64,000 bases of DNA. It comes from JANJUO01 sp942492935. Its GTDB lineage: Bacteria; Bacteroidota; Ignavibacteria; Kapaibacteriales; UBA2268. The stretch lies in contig OW818654.1 of NCBI GenBank assembly GCA_942492935.1, positions 3,410,001 to 3,474,000 on the forward strand, in the 5' to 3' direction. Every line of letters starts with the position of its first letter. Positions within the stretch are counted from its first letter, which is position 1. Position numbers and translations under genes: made by a program. Below are positions 26,776 to 36,056 of this stretch, one piece after another. A model generated the notes under the pieces. That model had not been told where the DNA came from, searched no databases, and saw only the letters and a list, made by a program, of their open reading frames with translations.

Positions 26776-27599
26776 CGTAATCCTATGTGATATTTAATTG
26801 ATTCAACAATACTGAAAGGAACTGTTTCCTTGCCAAAATTAATATGGTCATATTCTCTATTACCATGAAAATCAGAGCCACCTGTTTCAAGAAGCCAATA
26901 TTGACTTGCAATCGAATGATAAAATTTTCTATGATTTTGATTATGACTTGGATGATGAACTTCAATTCCATCTAAGCCAGATTGTATCATTTTGTATAAT
27001 GTCGGCTGATCTACCATATTTCTTGGATGTGCTAAAATGGCTACTCCACCTGCTCTATTAATCAGAGAAATTGCCTTTTCAACAGGAAATACAGCTTTTG
27101 GATGATATGCTGGGCAACCATCACCGATTAGAGTTTCAAATGCTTGCTTTTCTGTATTTACATAACCCTCATCAACCAATGCAGATGCAATATGTGGTCT
27201 TGCAATTGAAGCTTTCCCAGCTTTTGCCAGAATTTTATCAAAATTTAATTTGTACCCTAAATTTTCTAATTTTCGTTTGATATGTTTAGCTCTGTCATAA
27301 CGAACATTTCTGAAATTATTTAAATGGTCGAGCATCATTTTATAGCTTGGATCCATAGCATATCCAAGAATATGATATTCTTTCCCTTCATCATAGCAAC
27401 TAAACTCACATCCGCAAATCAACTCAACATTATAATTTTGCTTATAATTCAGAGCATCTAAATACCCGTCAATTGTATCATGGTCTGTAATTGATATGGC
27501 AGCAAGTCCTACCGTTTCTGCTTTACTAAGTAAATCGGCAGGACTCAATACCCCATCTGAAAAGTATGTATGTGTATGTAAATCAACACGTTTTGACAT
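26772..27599 (-). CDS. PHP-domain phosphoesterase (RNase AM / nucleoside bisphosphate phosphatase type)
   Basis: A 275-residue metal-dependent phosphoesterase. Metal-binding motifs are in the family order: HTHTYFSDG at the N-terminus, ITDHDT, CGCEFSC, a central ARPHIASAL, AILAHPRN and GSDFHG. This set is that of YciV/TrpH-type PHP proteins, some of which hydrolyse 3',5'-nucleoside bisphosphates or act as 5'-3' exonucleases on short RNA (family knowledge). The exact substrate is not settled. It is convergent with and overlaps trmD by 4 bp. proS ends 17 bp upstream, so proS and this gene may form one transcript. Confidence 0.85.
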   Translation of the reverse strand: MSKRVDLHTHTYFSDGVLSPADLLSKAETVGLAAISITDHDTIDGYLDALNYKQNYNVELICGCEFSCYDEGKEYHILGYAMDPSYKMMLDHLNNFRNVRYDRAKHIKRKLENLGYKLNFDKILAKAGKASIARPHIASALVDEGYVNTEKQAFETLIGDGCPAYHPKAVFPVEKAISLINRAGGVAILAHPRNMVDQPTLYKMIQSGLDGIEVHHPSHNQNHRKFYHSIASQYWLLETGGSDFHGNREYDHINFGKETVPFSIVESIKYHIGLR

Positions 27600-27616
27600 T
27601 TATTAACTTTTTAATA

Positions 27617-29317
27617 TTATTTTTTTATAAAATTTGTAATTTCTGATTGAATTTCATCAATTTTAATTAACTTTCTTTCGCCTGTTGCTCTGTATTTAAT
27701 TTCAACATTTCCATCTTTTAGATTTTTACTACCTACAATAACTTGCATTGGAATTCCAACCAAGTCTGCATCGTTAAATTTTACACCTGCCGATTCTTCT
27801 CTATCATCATATAGGATATCATAAACGCTTGACAATTCTTTATATAATTTATCAGCAACTTCTTTTGCTTCAGGTGATTTTGCTGGATTTACTGAAATAA
27901 GATGAAAATCGAAAGGACTTAGAGGATATTGCCAAACTATACCTTTATCATCATAACTATTTTCAAGGAAACAAGCAAGGACACGTTCAACTCCAATACC
28001 ATAACTACCCATAATTATTGGGTGTTCCTTTCCTTCTGAATCAAGGAAATTAGCACCGAGAGCATCTGAGTATTTTGTTCCTAATTTGAAAATATGTCCC
28101 AATTCAATTGCTTTAACAACACGCAATCCACTATCGCAATTCGGACACTTTTCGCCTTCTTTAACAGTTCTGAAGTCATAATATTCATCAATTTTACAAT
28201 CTCTTGCAAAATCAATATTCTTAAAATGGAAACCATCTTTATTTGCACCACTAACTAAGCCATTGGCATCTTTCAACAATAAATCTGCAACAACAGTAAT
28301 TTTTTCTTTTAAGTTAATAGGTCCAATTGAGCCATGGTCAGCACCTGTAAATTGAACTAATTCAAAAGCTTCTGCAGGACGAAAATTATTTGTACCAAAT
28401 ACAGTTTGAAGTTTTGTTTCATTTAATTCATCATTTCCGCGCATAAAAATCAAAACGGGCTTATCGTCTATCATATAAACTACTGATTTGGCGCATCTTT
28501 CTTCTGGCAAATTGTATTGTTCTATCAAATCATCAATTGTTTTTGCATTAGGAGTTGAAAATTCTTCATAAGGAAGATTTTCGTCAATTCTGCCAACTTG
28601 GGGAATATTTGAACTTGCTACTTCAACATTAGCTGCATATCCACAACTATCACATACAGCACAAGTATCTTCCCCAGAATTTGATTCAACCATAAATTCC
28701 TGAGATTGCTTTCCACCCATTGCACCACTTGAAGCACCTACAACAAAAAATTTAATATTACAACGGTTGAAAATACTGCAATATGCTTCATAGTGTTTCT
28801 GATAACTTTGGTCTAATCCTTCCCAAGTAGAATCCATCGAATAGGCATCTTTCATTATAAACTGTCTTCCACGTAATACGCCAGATTTAGGACGTGGCTC
28901 ATTACGGAATTTTGTTTGAATTTGATACCAAATCATTGGCATATCACGGTATGACTTTACATTCTGTTTAGCATGATAAGTAATAATTTCTTCGTGAGTA
29001 GGTGCAAGTATAAGTTCTTCTCTATTTTTTATGTGAAACATTACATCACCCATTGCTTCAACTCTACCAGTTTGTTCCCAAATTTCTTTTGGATTTAGAG
29101 CAGGTAATAAAAACTCAAGTCCATCAATTTTATTCATTTCTTCGCGAATGATATTAATAATTTTATTGAGTACTTTAAATCCAATTGGTAAAAATGAAAA
29201 AACCCCTGAAGCAAGTGGTCTGATTAAACCAGCACGGAGCATCAAAACGTGAGAAATTACGTTTGCATCGGATGGAACTTCTTTCAATGTAGGAAGAAAA
29301 TATTTGCTTTGTTTCAT
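27617..29317 (-). CDS. proS: Prolyl-tRNA synthetase
   Basis: Class II aminoacyl-tRNA synthetase, 566 residues, the long bacterial form. Visible are SHVLMLRAGLIRPLASGVFS and FLPIGFKVLNKI near the start, motif 2 RNEPRPKSGVLRGRQFIMKD, a central insertion (about 225-380) that in this form is the editing domain, and motif 3-like IIMGSYGIGVERVLACFLEN. The C-terminal anticodon-binding domain includes YDILYDDREESAGVKFNDAD and GIPMQVIVGSKNLK. The start ATG 29317 fits the family start. It precedes the PHP gene on the same strand by 17 bp. Confidence 0.95.
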   Translation of the reverse strand: MKQSKYFLPTLKEVPSDANVISHVLMLRAGLIRPLASGVFSFLPIGFKVLNKIINIIREEMNKIDGLEFLLPALNPKEIWEQTGRVEAMGDVMFHIKNREELILAPTHEEIITYHAKQNVKSYRDMPMIWYQIQTKFRNEPRPKSGVLRGRQFIMKDAYSMDSTWEGLDQSYQKHYEAYCSIFNRCNIKFFVVGASSGAMGGKQSQEFMVESNSGEDTCAVCDSCGYAANVEVASSNIPQVGRIDENLPYEEFSTPNAKTIDDLIEQYNLPEERCAKSVVYMIDDKPVLIFMRGNDELNETKLQTVFGTNNFRPAEAFELVQFTGADHGSIGPINLKEKITVVADLLLKDANGLVSGANKDGFHFKNIDFARDCKIDEYYDFRTVKEGEKCPNCDSGLRVVKAIELGHIFKLGTKYSDALGANFLDSEGKEHPIIMGSYGIGVERVLACFLENSYDDKGIVWQYPLSPFDFHLISVNPAKSPEAKEVADKLYKELSSVYDILYDDREESAGVKFNDADLVGIPMQVIVGSKNLKDGNVEIKYRATGERKLIKIDEIQSEITNFIKK

Positions 29318-29412
29318 ATCAATTTGCCTGATTAATTATTTTCAATGTAATAATTCAAAACTACAAAATTACGCATTTTTTTTCACTTTTTAAGTGTAAT
29401 TTTAGTTTAATA

Positions 29413-30126
29413 TCAAGTATTATAAATTCTATTTCCAAAAAATGCTGTACCTATTCTAACCATTGTTGCACCTTCTTCAATGGCTGTGATATAATCATGA
29501 CTCATTCCCATAGATAATTCTGTTAATTCAAGTCCAAGATTACTATTTACAGTTTGCAATGAATTACGAAGAATAGTAAATTCTTTTCTTTGCTGAACTT
29601 CATCATCTGTAAACGAGCCGATTGTCATTAATCCTTTTAAATTTAAAGCGTCAAGATTCAGAATAGATTCAGCAATTTCAATAGTATCTTCTGGTTCGCA
29701 CCCAGATTTTGATAATTCACCAGATGTATTCAACTGAATTAATAAATTTATTTTTCTATTATTTTTAATAGCATTTTTATTAATTTCTTCGGCAAGTTTT
29801 ACAGAATCAACAGAATGAATATAGTCCACAAAAGGTGCAATATATTTTACCTTGTTATTCTGTAAATGCCCTATGAAGTGCCATTCAGGTTGTACAATAT
29901 TTGCGATTTCCAATTCGGAATGTTTATCTTTCATTTCTTGAGCATAATTTTCACCAAAAATAGTGATACCAGCTTTGATAGCATTAACAATATAATCAAC
30001 TGGATGTGTTTTTGATACAGCAATTACTTTTATAGAGTTATCAGCTCGACCTGAATTTTTTATTGCATCAGAAACCTTATTGTAAATTTCTTCTCTTCTT
30101 TCTTCTAATTCTTGAATAGTTATCAT
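29413..30126 (-). CDS. YggS-family pyridoxal-phosphate homeostasis protein
   Basis: A 237-residue single-domain PLP-binding protein of the YggS/PROSC family, which buffers PLP without a known catalytic reaction. The PLP lysine is K39 in VIAVSKTHP. Other family blocks are IFGENYAQEMKDKH, EWHFIGHLQNNKVKYIAPFV, LIQLNTSGELSKSGCEP, LKGLMTIGSF and ELSMGMSHDYITAIEEGATM with the end VRIGTAFFGNR. The start at 30126 is chosen because GGAAG lies 4-8 bases before it; an ATG six codons upstream lacks such a site. It appears monocistronic. Confidence 0.92.
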   Translation of the reverse strand: MITIQELEERREEIYNKVSDAIKNSGRADNSIKVIAVSKTHPVDYIVNAIKAGITIFGENYAQEMKDKHSELEIANIVQPEWHFIGHLQNNKVKYIAPFVDYIHSVDSVKLAEEINKNAIKNNRKINLLIQLNTSGELSKSGCEPEDTIEIAESILNLDALNLKGLMTIGSFTDDEVQQRKEFTILRNSLQTVNSNLGLELTELSMGMSHDYITAIEEGATMVRIGTAFFGNRIYNT

Positions 30127-30652
30127 TTTTCTTCCAATTTGCAAAGTTGAATATAATTATTATGAATTTAATTCTATAAATACCTTCAAATTGACGAAAT
30201 ATAATAATTAAAATTATTATATTGGAACAATATAAATCAGATTACTACTCAGCAAAATTCAAATAATATTGAATATTTGTTATTTTTTATAAATCCTTGA
30301 AATTCCTATAGGGAATTAATGTTTGTAACACAAGAAACCCCACCTAACCTCCCCAAGAGGATGAATAATATGTGAAGTTCTCCACATGAGGAGGATTTAG
30401 GCGTTGCACTGAGCTTGCGTTGCATTGAGCCTGTCGAAATGTCGAAGTGTGGAGTTTACAAATATTCAATCCCTCTGAGATTTACAAGTAATTTTTCATT
30501 TTATATTTTGTTGTAATCTATTCAAAATAAGCGTTTTGCACTTTTAATTTTCAACACAATAAAACAGCTGAGTTGTTAAGTCAAAAGTAATTAATCTGAA
30601 TTGTACTTTTTTTCGTAATTTTGTTTTTTGAAATTATGACAAAAAGTAAAAA
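30127..30652. other. Divergent intergenic region with mosaic repeat
   Basis: No gene is seen. It holds a GTAAC mosaic element (30294-30498) and, just before the UXS gene, TAATTTTG at about 30616-30623, which fits the Bacteroidota -7 box TAnnTTTG. Confidence 0.55.
30294..30498. repeat. GTAAC mosaic element with TCGAAG insert
   Basis: The left end TCCTTGAAATTCCTATAGGG and AATGTTTGTAAC is intact. The interior has CCTCCCCAAGAGGA and a GTTGCACTGAGC / CCTGTCGAAATGTCGAAG block. The right end is eroded (CAATCCC-TCT-GAGATTTAC). Confidence 0.7.
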
Positions 30653-31591
30653 ATGGCAAAAGTTTTAATTACAGGTGGAGCTGGTTTTCTCGGCTCACAT
30701 TTATGTGACAGATTTCTGAAAGAAGGACACGAAGTTATTTGCATGGATAATCTTATAACAGGTTCAACAGATAATATTTCTCATCTTTTAGGTAATAAAA
30801 ATTTTAAATTTATTCATCATGATGTTACAAATTATATTTATATAAATGGTGATTTGGATTATATTCTTCACTTTGCATCACCAGCTTCACCAATTGATTA
30901 TTTGAAATTACCAATTCAAACTTTGAAAGTTGGCTCATTGGGTACACACAATACACTTGGACTTGCAAAAGCAAAAAATGCAAGATTTTTACTTGCCAGC
31001 ACTAGTGAAACCTACGGTGATCCAGCTATTCACCCACAACCTGAGACATATTGGGGCAATGTTAATCCAGTTGGATTTCGCGGAGTGTATGACGAAGCGA
31101 AAAGATTTGCCGAGGCAATGACTATGGCATACCATCGCTATCACCAAGTTGAAACAAGAATTGTGCGTATTTTTAATACTTACGGACCACGTATGCGTCT
31201 TGTTGATGGTAGGGCAATTCCAAATTTTATAACTCAAGCGTTAAGAAATGAGCCAGTAACTGTTTATGGAAACGGTACTCAAACTCGTTCTGTTTGTTAT
31301 GTTGATGATTTGGTTGAAGGAATTTATAGACTTTTGTTGTCAGATGAAATTGAACCAGTAAATATTGGCAATCCTGATGAATTAACAATGTACGAATTAG
31401 CTAAGGAAATTGTCGAGTTAACTAATTCCAAAAGTGAAATTTTTTTCGAAGAGTTACCCTCTGATGACCCAAAAGTTAGACAGCCAGATATTACAAAAGC
31501 TATAAATCTGCTAAATTGGGAACCTAAAATAAATCGACTTGATGGCTTGAAGACAACAATAGCTGATTTTAGATATAGGTTAAATTATTAA
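30653..31591 (+). CDS. UDP-glucuronate decarboxylase (UDP-xylose synthase), SDR family
   Basis: Converts UDP-glucuronate to UDP-xylose with bound NAD, supplying pentose for surface glycans; 312 residues, the usual bacterial length. Rossmann motif GGAGFLGSHL (residues 8-17); the UXS-type LHFASPASPIDYLKLPIQTL; active-site TSETYGD and Y146/K150 in YDEAKR; NTYGPRMRLVDGR and TVYGNGTQTRSVCYVDDLVE. These place it with UXS rather than with epimerases or dehydratases. It stands alone, not in a polysaccharide cluster. A TAATTTTG box about 30 bp upstream may be its -7 element. Confidence 0.92.
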   Translation: MAKVLITGGAGFLGSHLCDRFLKEGHEVICMDNLITGSTDNISHLLGNKNFKFIHHDVTNYIYINGDLDYILHFASPASPIDYLKLPIQTLKVGSLGTHNTLGLAKAKNARFLLASTSETYGDPAIHPQPETYWGNVNPVGFRGVYDEAKRFAEAMTMAYHRYHQVETRIVRIFNTYGPRMRLVDGRAIPNFITQALRNEPVTVYGNGTQTRSVCYVDDLVEGIYRLLLSDEIEPVNIGNPDELTMYELAKEIVELTNSKSEIFFEELPSDDPKVRQPDITKAINLLNWEPKINRLDGLKTTIADFRYRLNY

Positions 31592-31732
31592 TTGGTAAAT
31601 TTTGTGTAGTAATATGTTCATAAAGTATTATTGAGATGTTATTAAACTTGACTAAAGAAGCTGTGTAAAAAGTCAGTATTTGATAGTTTTGTGCCAGACG
31701 ATTTCGTCTAACCTTGTATATAAATCAATGAC

Positions 31733-31766
31733 TTATTAAAGCAGACACTATCGTCTGCTTTAATAA
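31733..31766. terminator. Strong hairpin after the UXS gene
   Basis: A perfect 14-bp stem TTATTAAAGCAGAC / GTCTGCTTTAATAA with loop ACTATC lies between convergent genes. An outer AAAAGTC...GACTTTT pair may extend it. There is no clean T-run, so termination is inferred. Confidence 0.65.
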
Positions 31767-31944
31767 GTACGACTTTTCACAAAAGTTCTTCTGCGATGAA
31801 ACTTCGAGTTTTTTATTCTTTATTACAAACATATCATCCAGCTTAGATTTTCAATTAATTAAATCGTTTTTCTTTTGAATACAAAATCGTAAAAAAAGAT
31901 TATTTTGAATTCAAAACTATAACATAAAGTCAACCAGATTTTTT

Positions 31945-32736
31945 CTAATTCTTTAATTGAAAATTAATTGGAATAATTAACCAACTCGATACATTGATAC
32001 CATTTTGAATTGCTGCTTGATACTTGATTTTCATTACAGCATCAATTGCTGCCTGATCCAAAACTGCATTGTCCGAGGATAAGATTTTTGCCTTAATTGG
32101 TAGTCCATCTGCTGAAATGAGAACTTGTATAGTTACATTACCTTGAATACTTGCAGCTTTTGCAATTTGAGGGTAAACGATTATTCTTTTTAAATCATTT
32201 AAATTTACAAATGCTTCTTTTTCATAAACAATAAATTCTTCAGAATCAGGATGAGTTTCTTTAATAGATGGCTCATTCATTGTAACAATTGTTGTTGGGC
32301 TAGGGCTTGAATTAATTATTACATTATCACCTTCACGACCATCAGCAAAGGAAACTCCAGCTAATTTTACATCGGCAAATTCGATTTTATTTGAATTTTC
32401 ATTTTCAACTGCAATTGGAATTGGATTTCCTGCTTTCATACCAGAACCAGCTTGCAAAGTTGTTTTTGAATTTAAATTCGATTCACCCGAATTCTTAATT
32501 ATAGTATTGTCTTCAGTATAATATCTTTCAATTTCAGTTGGAGATGGATTAAATATAGTTTCATCTAAATTTAATTTCTTAATAGAAAATAAATCTGGCA
32601 AAACAAAACCTATAACAAGAAAGATTAATAAAGTTATCGAAAACCCTTTAATTATTGCTTTCTTTTGATAATTCTGTAATTCTTTTGCACCATATTGGTT
32701 AATTGTAATATAACCATATTCATTTTGCTTTTTCAT
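31945..32736 (-). CDS. TonB-family energy transducer-like protein
   Basis: A 263-residue protein. A cytoplasmic start (about 1-28) is followed by one membrane segment (GFSITLLIFLVIGFVLPDLF, about 31-50), a long Ser/Asn/Thr-rich periplasmic linker and a C-terminal TonB-like domain: YPQIAKAASIQGNVTIQVLI, SADGLPIKAKILSSDNAVLD and AIDAVMKIKYQAA. The last block matches the TonB C-terminal pattern. It should couple the proton motive force (via ExbBD, not encoded here) to outer-membrane transport. An AAC-N18-GTC motif lies about 75-100 bp upstream. It is likely monocistronic. Confidence 0.85.
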   Translation of the reverse strand: MKKQNEYGYITINQYGAKELQNYQKKAIIKGFSITLLIFLVIGFVLPDLFSIKKLNLDETIFNPSPTEIERYYTEDNTIIKNSGESNLNSKTTLQAGSGMKAGNPIPIAVENENSNKIEFADVKLAGVSFADGREGDNVIINSSPSPTTIVTMNEPSIKETHPDSEEFIVYEKEAFVNLNDLKRIIVYPQIAKAASIQGNVTIQVLISADGLPIKAKILSSDNAVLDQAAIDAVMKIKYQAAIQNGINVSSWLIIPINFQLKN

Positions 32737-32809
32737 AATCCACTCTCCTATTCAGAAAATATTTAATAAAAAAAATCAAAAATACTTCAAATAACATCTA
32801 TAATACATA

Positions 32810-32833
32810 GACACATCAAACTTGCAAAATGTT
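32810..32833 (-). promoter_or_regulatory. Putative ECF-type promoter, AAC-N18-GTC
   Basis: Reverse strand: GTAAC (AAC at 32833-32831), 18 bases, GTC (32812-32810) within GATGTGTCTATG. It shares GTAAC, TGTGTC-TAT and spacing with the site before the VIT-like T9SS gene. Confidence 0.5.
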
Positions 32834-32939
32834 ACAAATATTTTTTAAATAAATTAAAAAAATAGTTAATTCTTTGTTATTTTCCTTTTTGTAGTTATGT
32901 GATATTTATATATTTCAACAACTTAGTGCGAAAAGGAAT

Positions 32940-33182
32940 CTGAAAAAAAGTTACCAATGACATCTTTTTTCCTTGCATTAGTATGACGATTTTTGAGGCA
33001 GTTCCAATAAACTTCGGATGAAGGAAATCCTCCTTAATCCCCCTTTAATAAAGGGGGAAAAGGGGATTTGAATTAATGCTACATTGAAGGGTCTGAAACA
33101 ATCTACCAATGACTACAATTTTTAATAATAGTGTCATTTTTCATATTTTTTAATTATATTTGTTCTATTCTTCAGAATGATA
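32940..33182 (+). repeat. 240-bp dispersed repeat, copy 2
   Basis: Same order as the copy at 24693: GTTACCAATGACATCTTTTT, TTTGAGGCAGTTCCAATAAA, the CCCCCTTTAATAAAGGGGG hairpin, TCTACCAATGACTACAATTT and CTTCAGAATGA. It is closer in detail to the inverted copy at 54230. Confidence 0.85.
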
Positions 33183-33313
33183 CCTTTTGAGACAGTCCCA
33201 AAGATGATTAAATTTATACTTTAGCAACAGATTGTTAGAATTTTATAGTTTATTTCATTAATGTCCGAAAAAAAATAGTATATTTGTATCTTGATTTTTG
33301 TATTTAAAATGAG

Positions 33314-34018
33314 TTGATTATAAAAAAGAAATACTCTATATTACTTATATTTTTTGTTTTATCAATTTTGAATTTATATTCAAAAAATAATTGGTTATTC
33401 TTTCCAATGGCTTATGATGAAAGTAAATTATCTGTAAATACAGGAATTTCTCTGAGTAAATTACCCAAATTAATTGGGGAAGATATGGTACAGCAAATTC
33501 CTTTGATTAATTTAGATTTTCGCTATGGCTCCTATAAGGATTTTTCTTTAATTTTTAATTTTAAATCTGTAATTCTTACCAATCATATTGCAACTGGTCT
33601 TTTATGGTCAGTAAATTATGGTGATTTGTCATTTGCATTGGAAAATTGTATTGCTTACTGGTATGGATTTGCTGATTTTTCCGGTATGGACGCAAGTATA
33701 AATGGTATTTTTGATTACCCTGCAATTAGTATTGGTTATAATCTTGACAATATTTTACTAACGCTTAAAACTGATGTATCTTTGATGACATTATTAAGTA
33801 GAAAAGTTGGTAATACTCAAGTAGAAGAATCAAAGGATAGGTTAGTTTCTATTTCATCAATGTTAGCTATTGAGCAACCATTTATCAATGGAATTAATGT
33901 ACTTATTGCATTTAAAATAAATTATTCTAAATACTATTATCAAAGTTGGTTAGCATTTGTTACAACAAAAAATTGGATTCTAATTCCTGAGTTTCAAGTT
34001 GGTGTTAATTTATGGTAA
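33314..34018 (+). CDS. Exported beta-rich protein upstream of GDPD lipoprotein
   Basis: A 234-residue protein with a signal-peptide-like start (KKKYSILLIFFVLSILNLYS). The body alternates polar and hydrophobic residues in strand-length blocks (LINLDFRYGSYKDFSLIFNF, TGLLWSVNYGDLSFALE, PAISIGYNLDNILLTLKTDV) and ends in an aromatic residue (FQVGVNLW), suggesting a small outer-membrane beta-barrel. The family is unknown. The start is TTG 33314; an ATG at 33309 opens a two-codon frame whose TGA overlaps that TTG. Its stop overlaps the GDPD gene start by 7 bp, so the two are coupled. Confidence 0.6.
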   Translation: MIIKKKYSILLIFFVLSILNLYSKNNWLFFPMAYDESKLSVNTGISLSKLPKLIGEDMVQQIPLINLDFRYGSYKDFSLIFNFKSVILTNHIATGLLWSVNYGDLSFALENCIAYWYGFADFSGMDASINGIFDYPAISIGYNLDNILLTLKTDVSLMTLLSRKVGNTQVEESKDRLVSISSMLAIEQPFINGINVLIAFKINYSKYYYQSWLAFVTTKNWILIPEFQVGVNLW

Positions 34019-35259
34019 AAAAAATATTCATTATAGCATTCATAGCGGTTTTGATAAATGGTTGTAGCAATGATTTCGTTGTGGATTATTTGGAATTTGG
34101 AGATAATTCAATGCTTGCAAATGCAAGTAAATTAAATGATTCAACTCATAAACTACTTGAAGGAATTTATAAAACTGATAATAAATTAAGCAGGTTAGGT
34201 AATCAAATCGTTTTGAAGTTTAACAAAAACAAATTATCTATTTTTTGTCAGAAAAGTTATGATTATTTTATATTAGATGCAGGTGTAGTTGATTCAGGTA
34301 TTGTTTTTGAGGGTAACGGAAGGGATTTGGAAACAACAAATACTGCTTTGGCAAGGTTTTTTATACATAATGATGATGGTGCTTTGGACATTCTTGCAGG
34401 AAAGCAACCTACTACAATCATTATGAAGCAATATTTATTTGTAAATACACAAACAAATAATCAATCAAGCAATTTCACACTATTTAAGTTTGAAAAGAAG
34501 TTTACAAATGATGATAATTTTTATATAATAGCCCATAGAGCCGGTGGTAGAAATTCTGATTTACTCGGACCAGCTGAAAATAGTCTTGAGATGATAAATC
34601 TTGCAGGAAATCTGGGTGCAAATGCAATCGAAATAGATATTCGACTTACAAATGATAAAATACCAATATTATTCCACGATGATTTTATTACAAATCGACT
34701 TGTCAAGGGTGATGTTTTACTTGGACCTATAGAAAATTACAAACTAAAGCATTTAAAAAGCTTTTGTACTCTTTTGAATGATGAAACAATTCCTACATTA
34801 GAAGAGGCATTAGAAGAAGTCATTTTCAAAACTAACTTGAAACTTGTGTGGTTAGATATTAAATCTGCTGATGTGGTTGATGTAATAATTCCAATTGTTA
34901 TTAAATATAAAGAAATTGCAAAGAAAAATAATAGAAAATTGGACTTTGCACTTGGTATTACAAATGAAGAAGTATTATCTGAAATTAAAAGTAATAGTGA
35001 TTATGGAAATTTCAGTACAATTTGCGAACTTGATAAAGATATTGCAAAATCTACAAACTCAATATTATGGGCGCCTCAATGGACTATGGGATTATTAAAT
35101 ACAGATGTTGATGAATTAGACAAATTAAATATTAATTCTGTAGTTTGGACATTAGACGATAGAAAATTCATTATCGAATTTCTTGATAATTCAAACTATA
35201 GTGGAATTCTAACAAATTATTCTGCAATAGTAGCTTATGAATATTATACAAGGAAGTAA
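34012..35259 (+). CDS. Glycerophosphodiester phosphodiesterase, lipoprotein
   Basis: A 415-residue lipoprotein with lipobox LINGC (Cys18). After a 140-residue N-terminal domain of unknown fold comes a GDPD TIM barrel: IIAHRAGGRNSDLLGPAENS, NAIEIDIRLTNDKIPILFHD (Glu, Asp and His of the metal and general-acid site), IPTLEEALEEV, LVWLDIKSAD and a final GILTNYS. The family hydrolyses glycerophosphodiesters to glycerol-3-phosphate and an alcohol. The extra N-terminal domain is unusual. It is coupled to the upstream beta-rich protein by a 7-bp overlap, so both probably act at the outer membrane. Confidence 0.88.
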   Translation: MVKKIFIIAFIAVLINGCSNDFVVDYLEFGDNSMLANASKLNDSTHKLLEGIYKTDNKLSRLGNQIVLKFNKNKLSIFCQKSYDYFILDAGVVDSGIVFEGNGRDLETTNTALARFFIHNDDGALDILAGKQPTTIIMKQYLFVNTQTNNQSSNFTLFKFEKKFTNDDNFYIIAHRAGGRNSDLLGPAENSLEMINLAGNLGANAIEIDIRLTNDKIPILFHDDFITNRLVKGDVLLGPIENYKLKHLKSFCTLLNDETIPTLEEALEEVIFKTNLKLVWLDIKSADVVDVIIPIVIKYKEIAKKNNRKLDFALGITNEEVLSEIKSNSDYGNFSTICELDKDIAKSTNSILWAPQWTMGLLNTDVDELDKLNINSVVWTLDDRKFIIEFLDNSNYSGILTNYSAIVAYEYYTRK

Positions 35260-35473
35260 GTTAGAATAAAATTACGTTCAATAGTCATAATTAATCCCAA
35301 ATATTATAAACTAAAAAGTAAATAAACGAATAAATTGGCGTAAATTGTAATATCAAATCTTTGTTTTATTCATTTTGCTAATTCAAATAAATGAATATTC
35401 TAAATATAATAAATTTCTTGATAATTATTGTGTTGTTTCTTTCATCCTTATTCCTTAAACTTACCTATACTTA
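35260..35473. other. AT-rich spacer
   Basis: Between the GDPD gene and the mazF remnant I see no gene, repeat or clear terminator. Confidence 0.5.
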
Positions 35474-35627
35474 CTAATACATCACCTCTATGCAATTTTG
35501 AGAAGTTGCAACAATGTTATCTAAATCTTCTGATTCAAATCCGAATTTTTATTTAATCACCCATTGTTGGATTGAAATTAATCAAACATATATCACCTTG
35601 ATTATATTTTTCTGTCAATGTCTTCAT
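35474..35627 (-). pseudogene. mazF-type toxin remnant with internal deletion
   Basis: The ATG at 35627 overlaps the antitoxin stop (ATGA), the usual antitoxin-toxin coupling. The frame reads MKTLTEKYNQGDICLINFNP TMGD then TAA (35553-35555). The QGDICLINFNPTMGD stretch matches the start of MazF/PemK toxins, where 'GDI-(V/C)-L-(V/I)-(N/D)-(L/F)-(N/D)-P-T-x-G' continues with E-I-K-K-T-R-P. Just past the stop, another frame reads GFESEDLDNIVATSQNCIEV and ends at 35474, resembling the C-terminal helix of the same family. The core of about 60-70 residues is gone. Non-functional as sequenced. Confidence 0.7.
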
Positions 35628-35908
35628 TCAATTCCATCCATAATTTCTTCAACATATAATTCATCTTTATATAAATTATATACTTGAATTGATTGCTCTG
35701 ACATTTCTTTGAGAAGTGCAATTCTTGACTCTTTAGGCAGATTTCTTATTTCTTTTGCTGTCAAGGTTTTAGATTTTAGTTCTTTATCAACTAATTCTAT
35801 TAAAATTTTGGATACAGATTTGTTCTCAATATTTGAAAGTAGTTTAAATTTTTCTCTTTCAAGCATTGAAACTCTGATTGATATTGTTGATGTTTGAGTT
35901 GCATGCAT
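35624..35908 (-). CDS. Ribbon-helix-helix-like antitoxin (orphaned)
   Basis: A 94-residue protein starting with an RHH-like strand and helices (TISIRVSMLEREKFKLLSNI then KSVSKILIELVDKELKSK). A helical tail ending EEIMDGIE would wrap the toxin. The ATGA overlap with the MazF remnant marks it as the antitoxin of a mazEF-type pair. The RHH part would bind its own promoter and repress it (family knowledge). With the toxin destroyed it is either a relic or an anti-addiction factor. The intact reading frame suggests the toxin loss is recent or the antitoxin is still selected (inference). Confidence 0.7.
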   Translation of the reverse strand: MHATQTSTISIRVSMLEREKFKLLSNIENKSVSKILIELVDKELKSKTLTAKEIRNLPKESRIALLKEMSEQSIQVYNLYKDELYVEEIMDGIE

Positions 35909-36056
35909 ATTTTTTCCTACAAATAATGTTTCCTAATAACAACAAATTAACGAATGAAATAGATAAGAATTATAATGTTCAACTATAATAATTTCCATTG
36001 ATTAAATCTATTATTACAAATTAAGATTTATGATATAAAACTAATTTATTTTAATT

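Larger units (their letters stand above)
32737..33313. other. Divergent intergenic region with promoter motifs and dispersed repeat
   Basis: No gene is seen. It contains the AAC-N18-GTC site for the TonB-like gene, a 240-bp dispersed repeat (32940-33182) and TATATTTG at about 33279-33286, which fits the Bacteroidota -7 box for the rightward gene pair. Confidence 0.6.
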
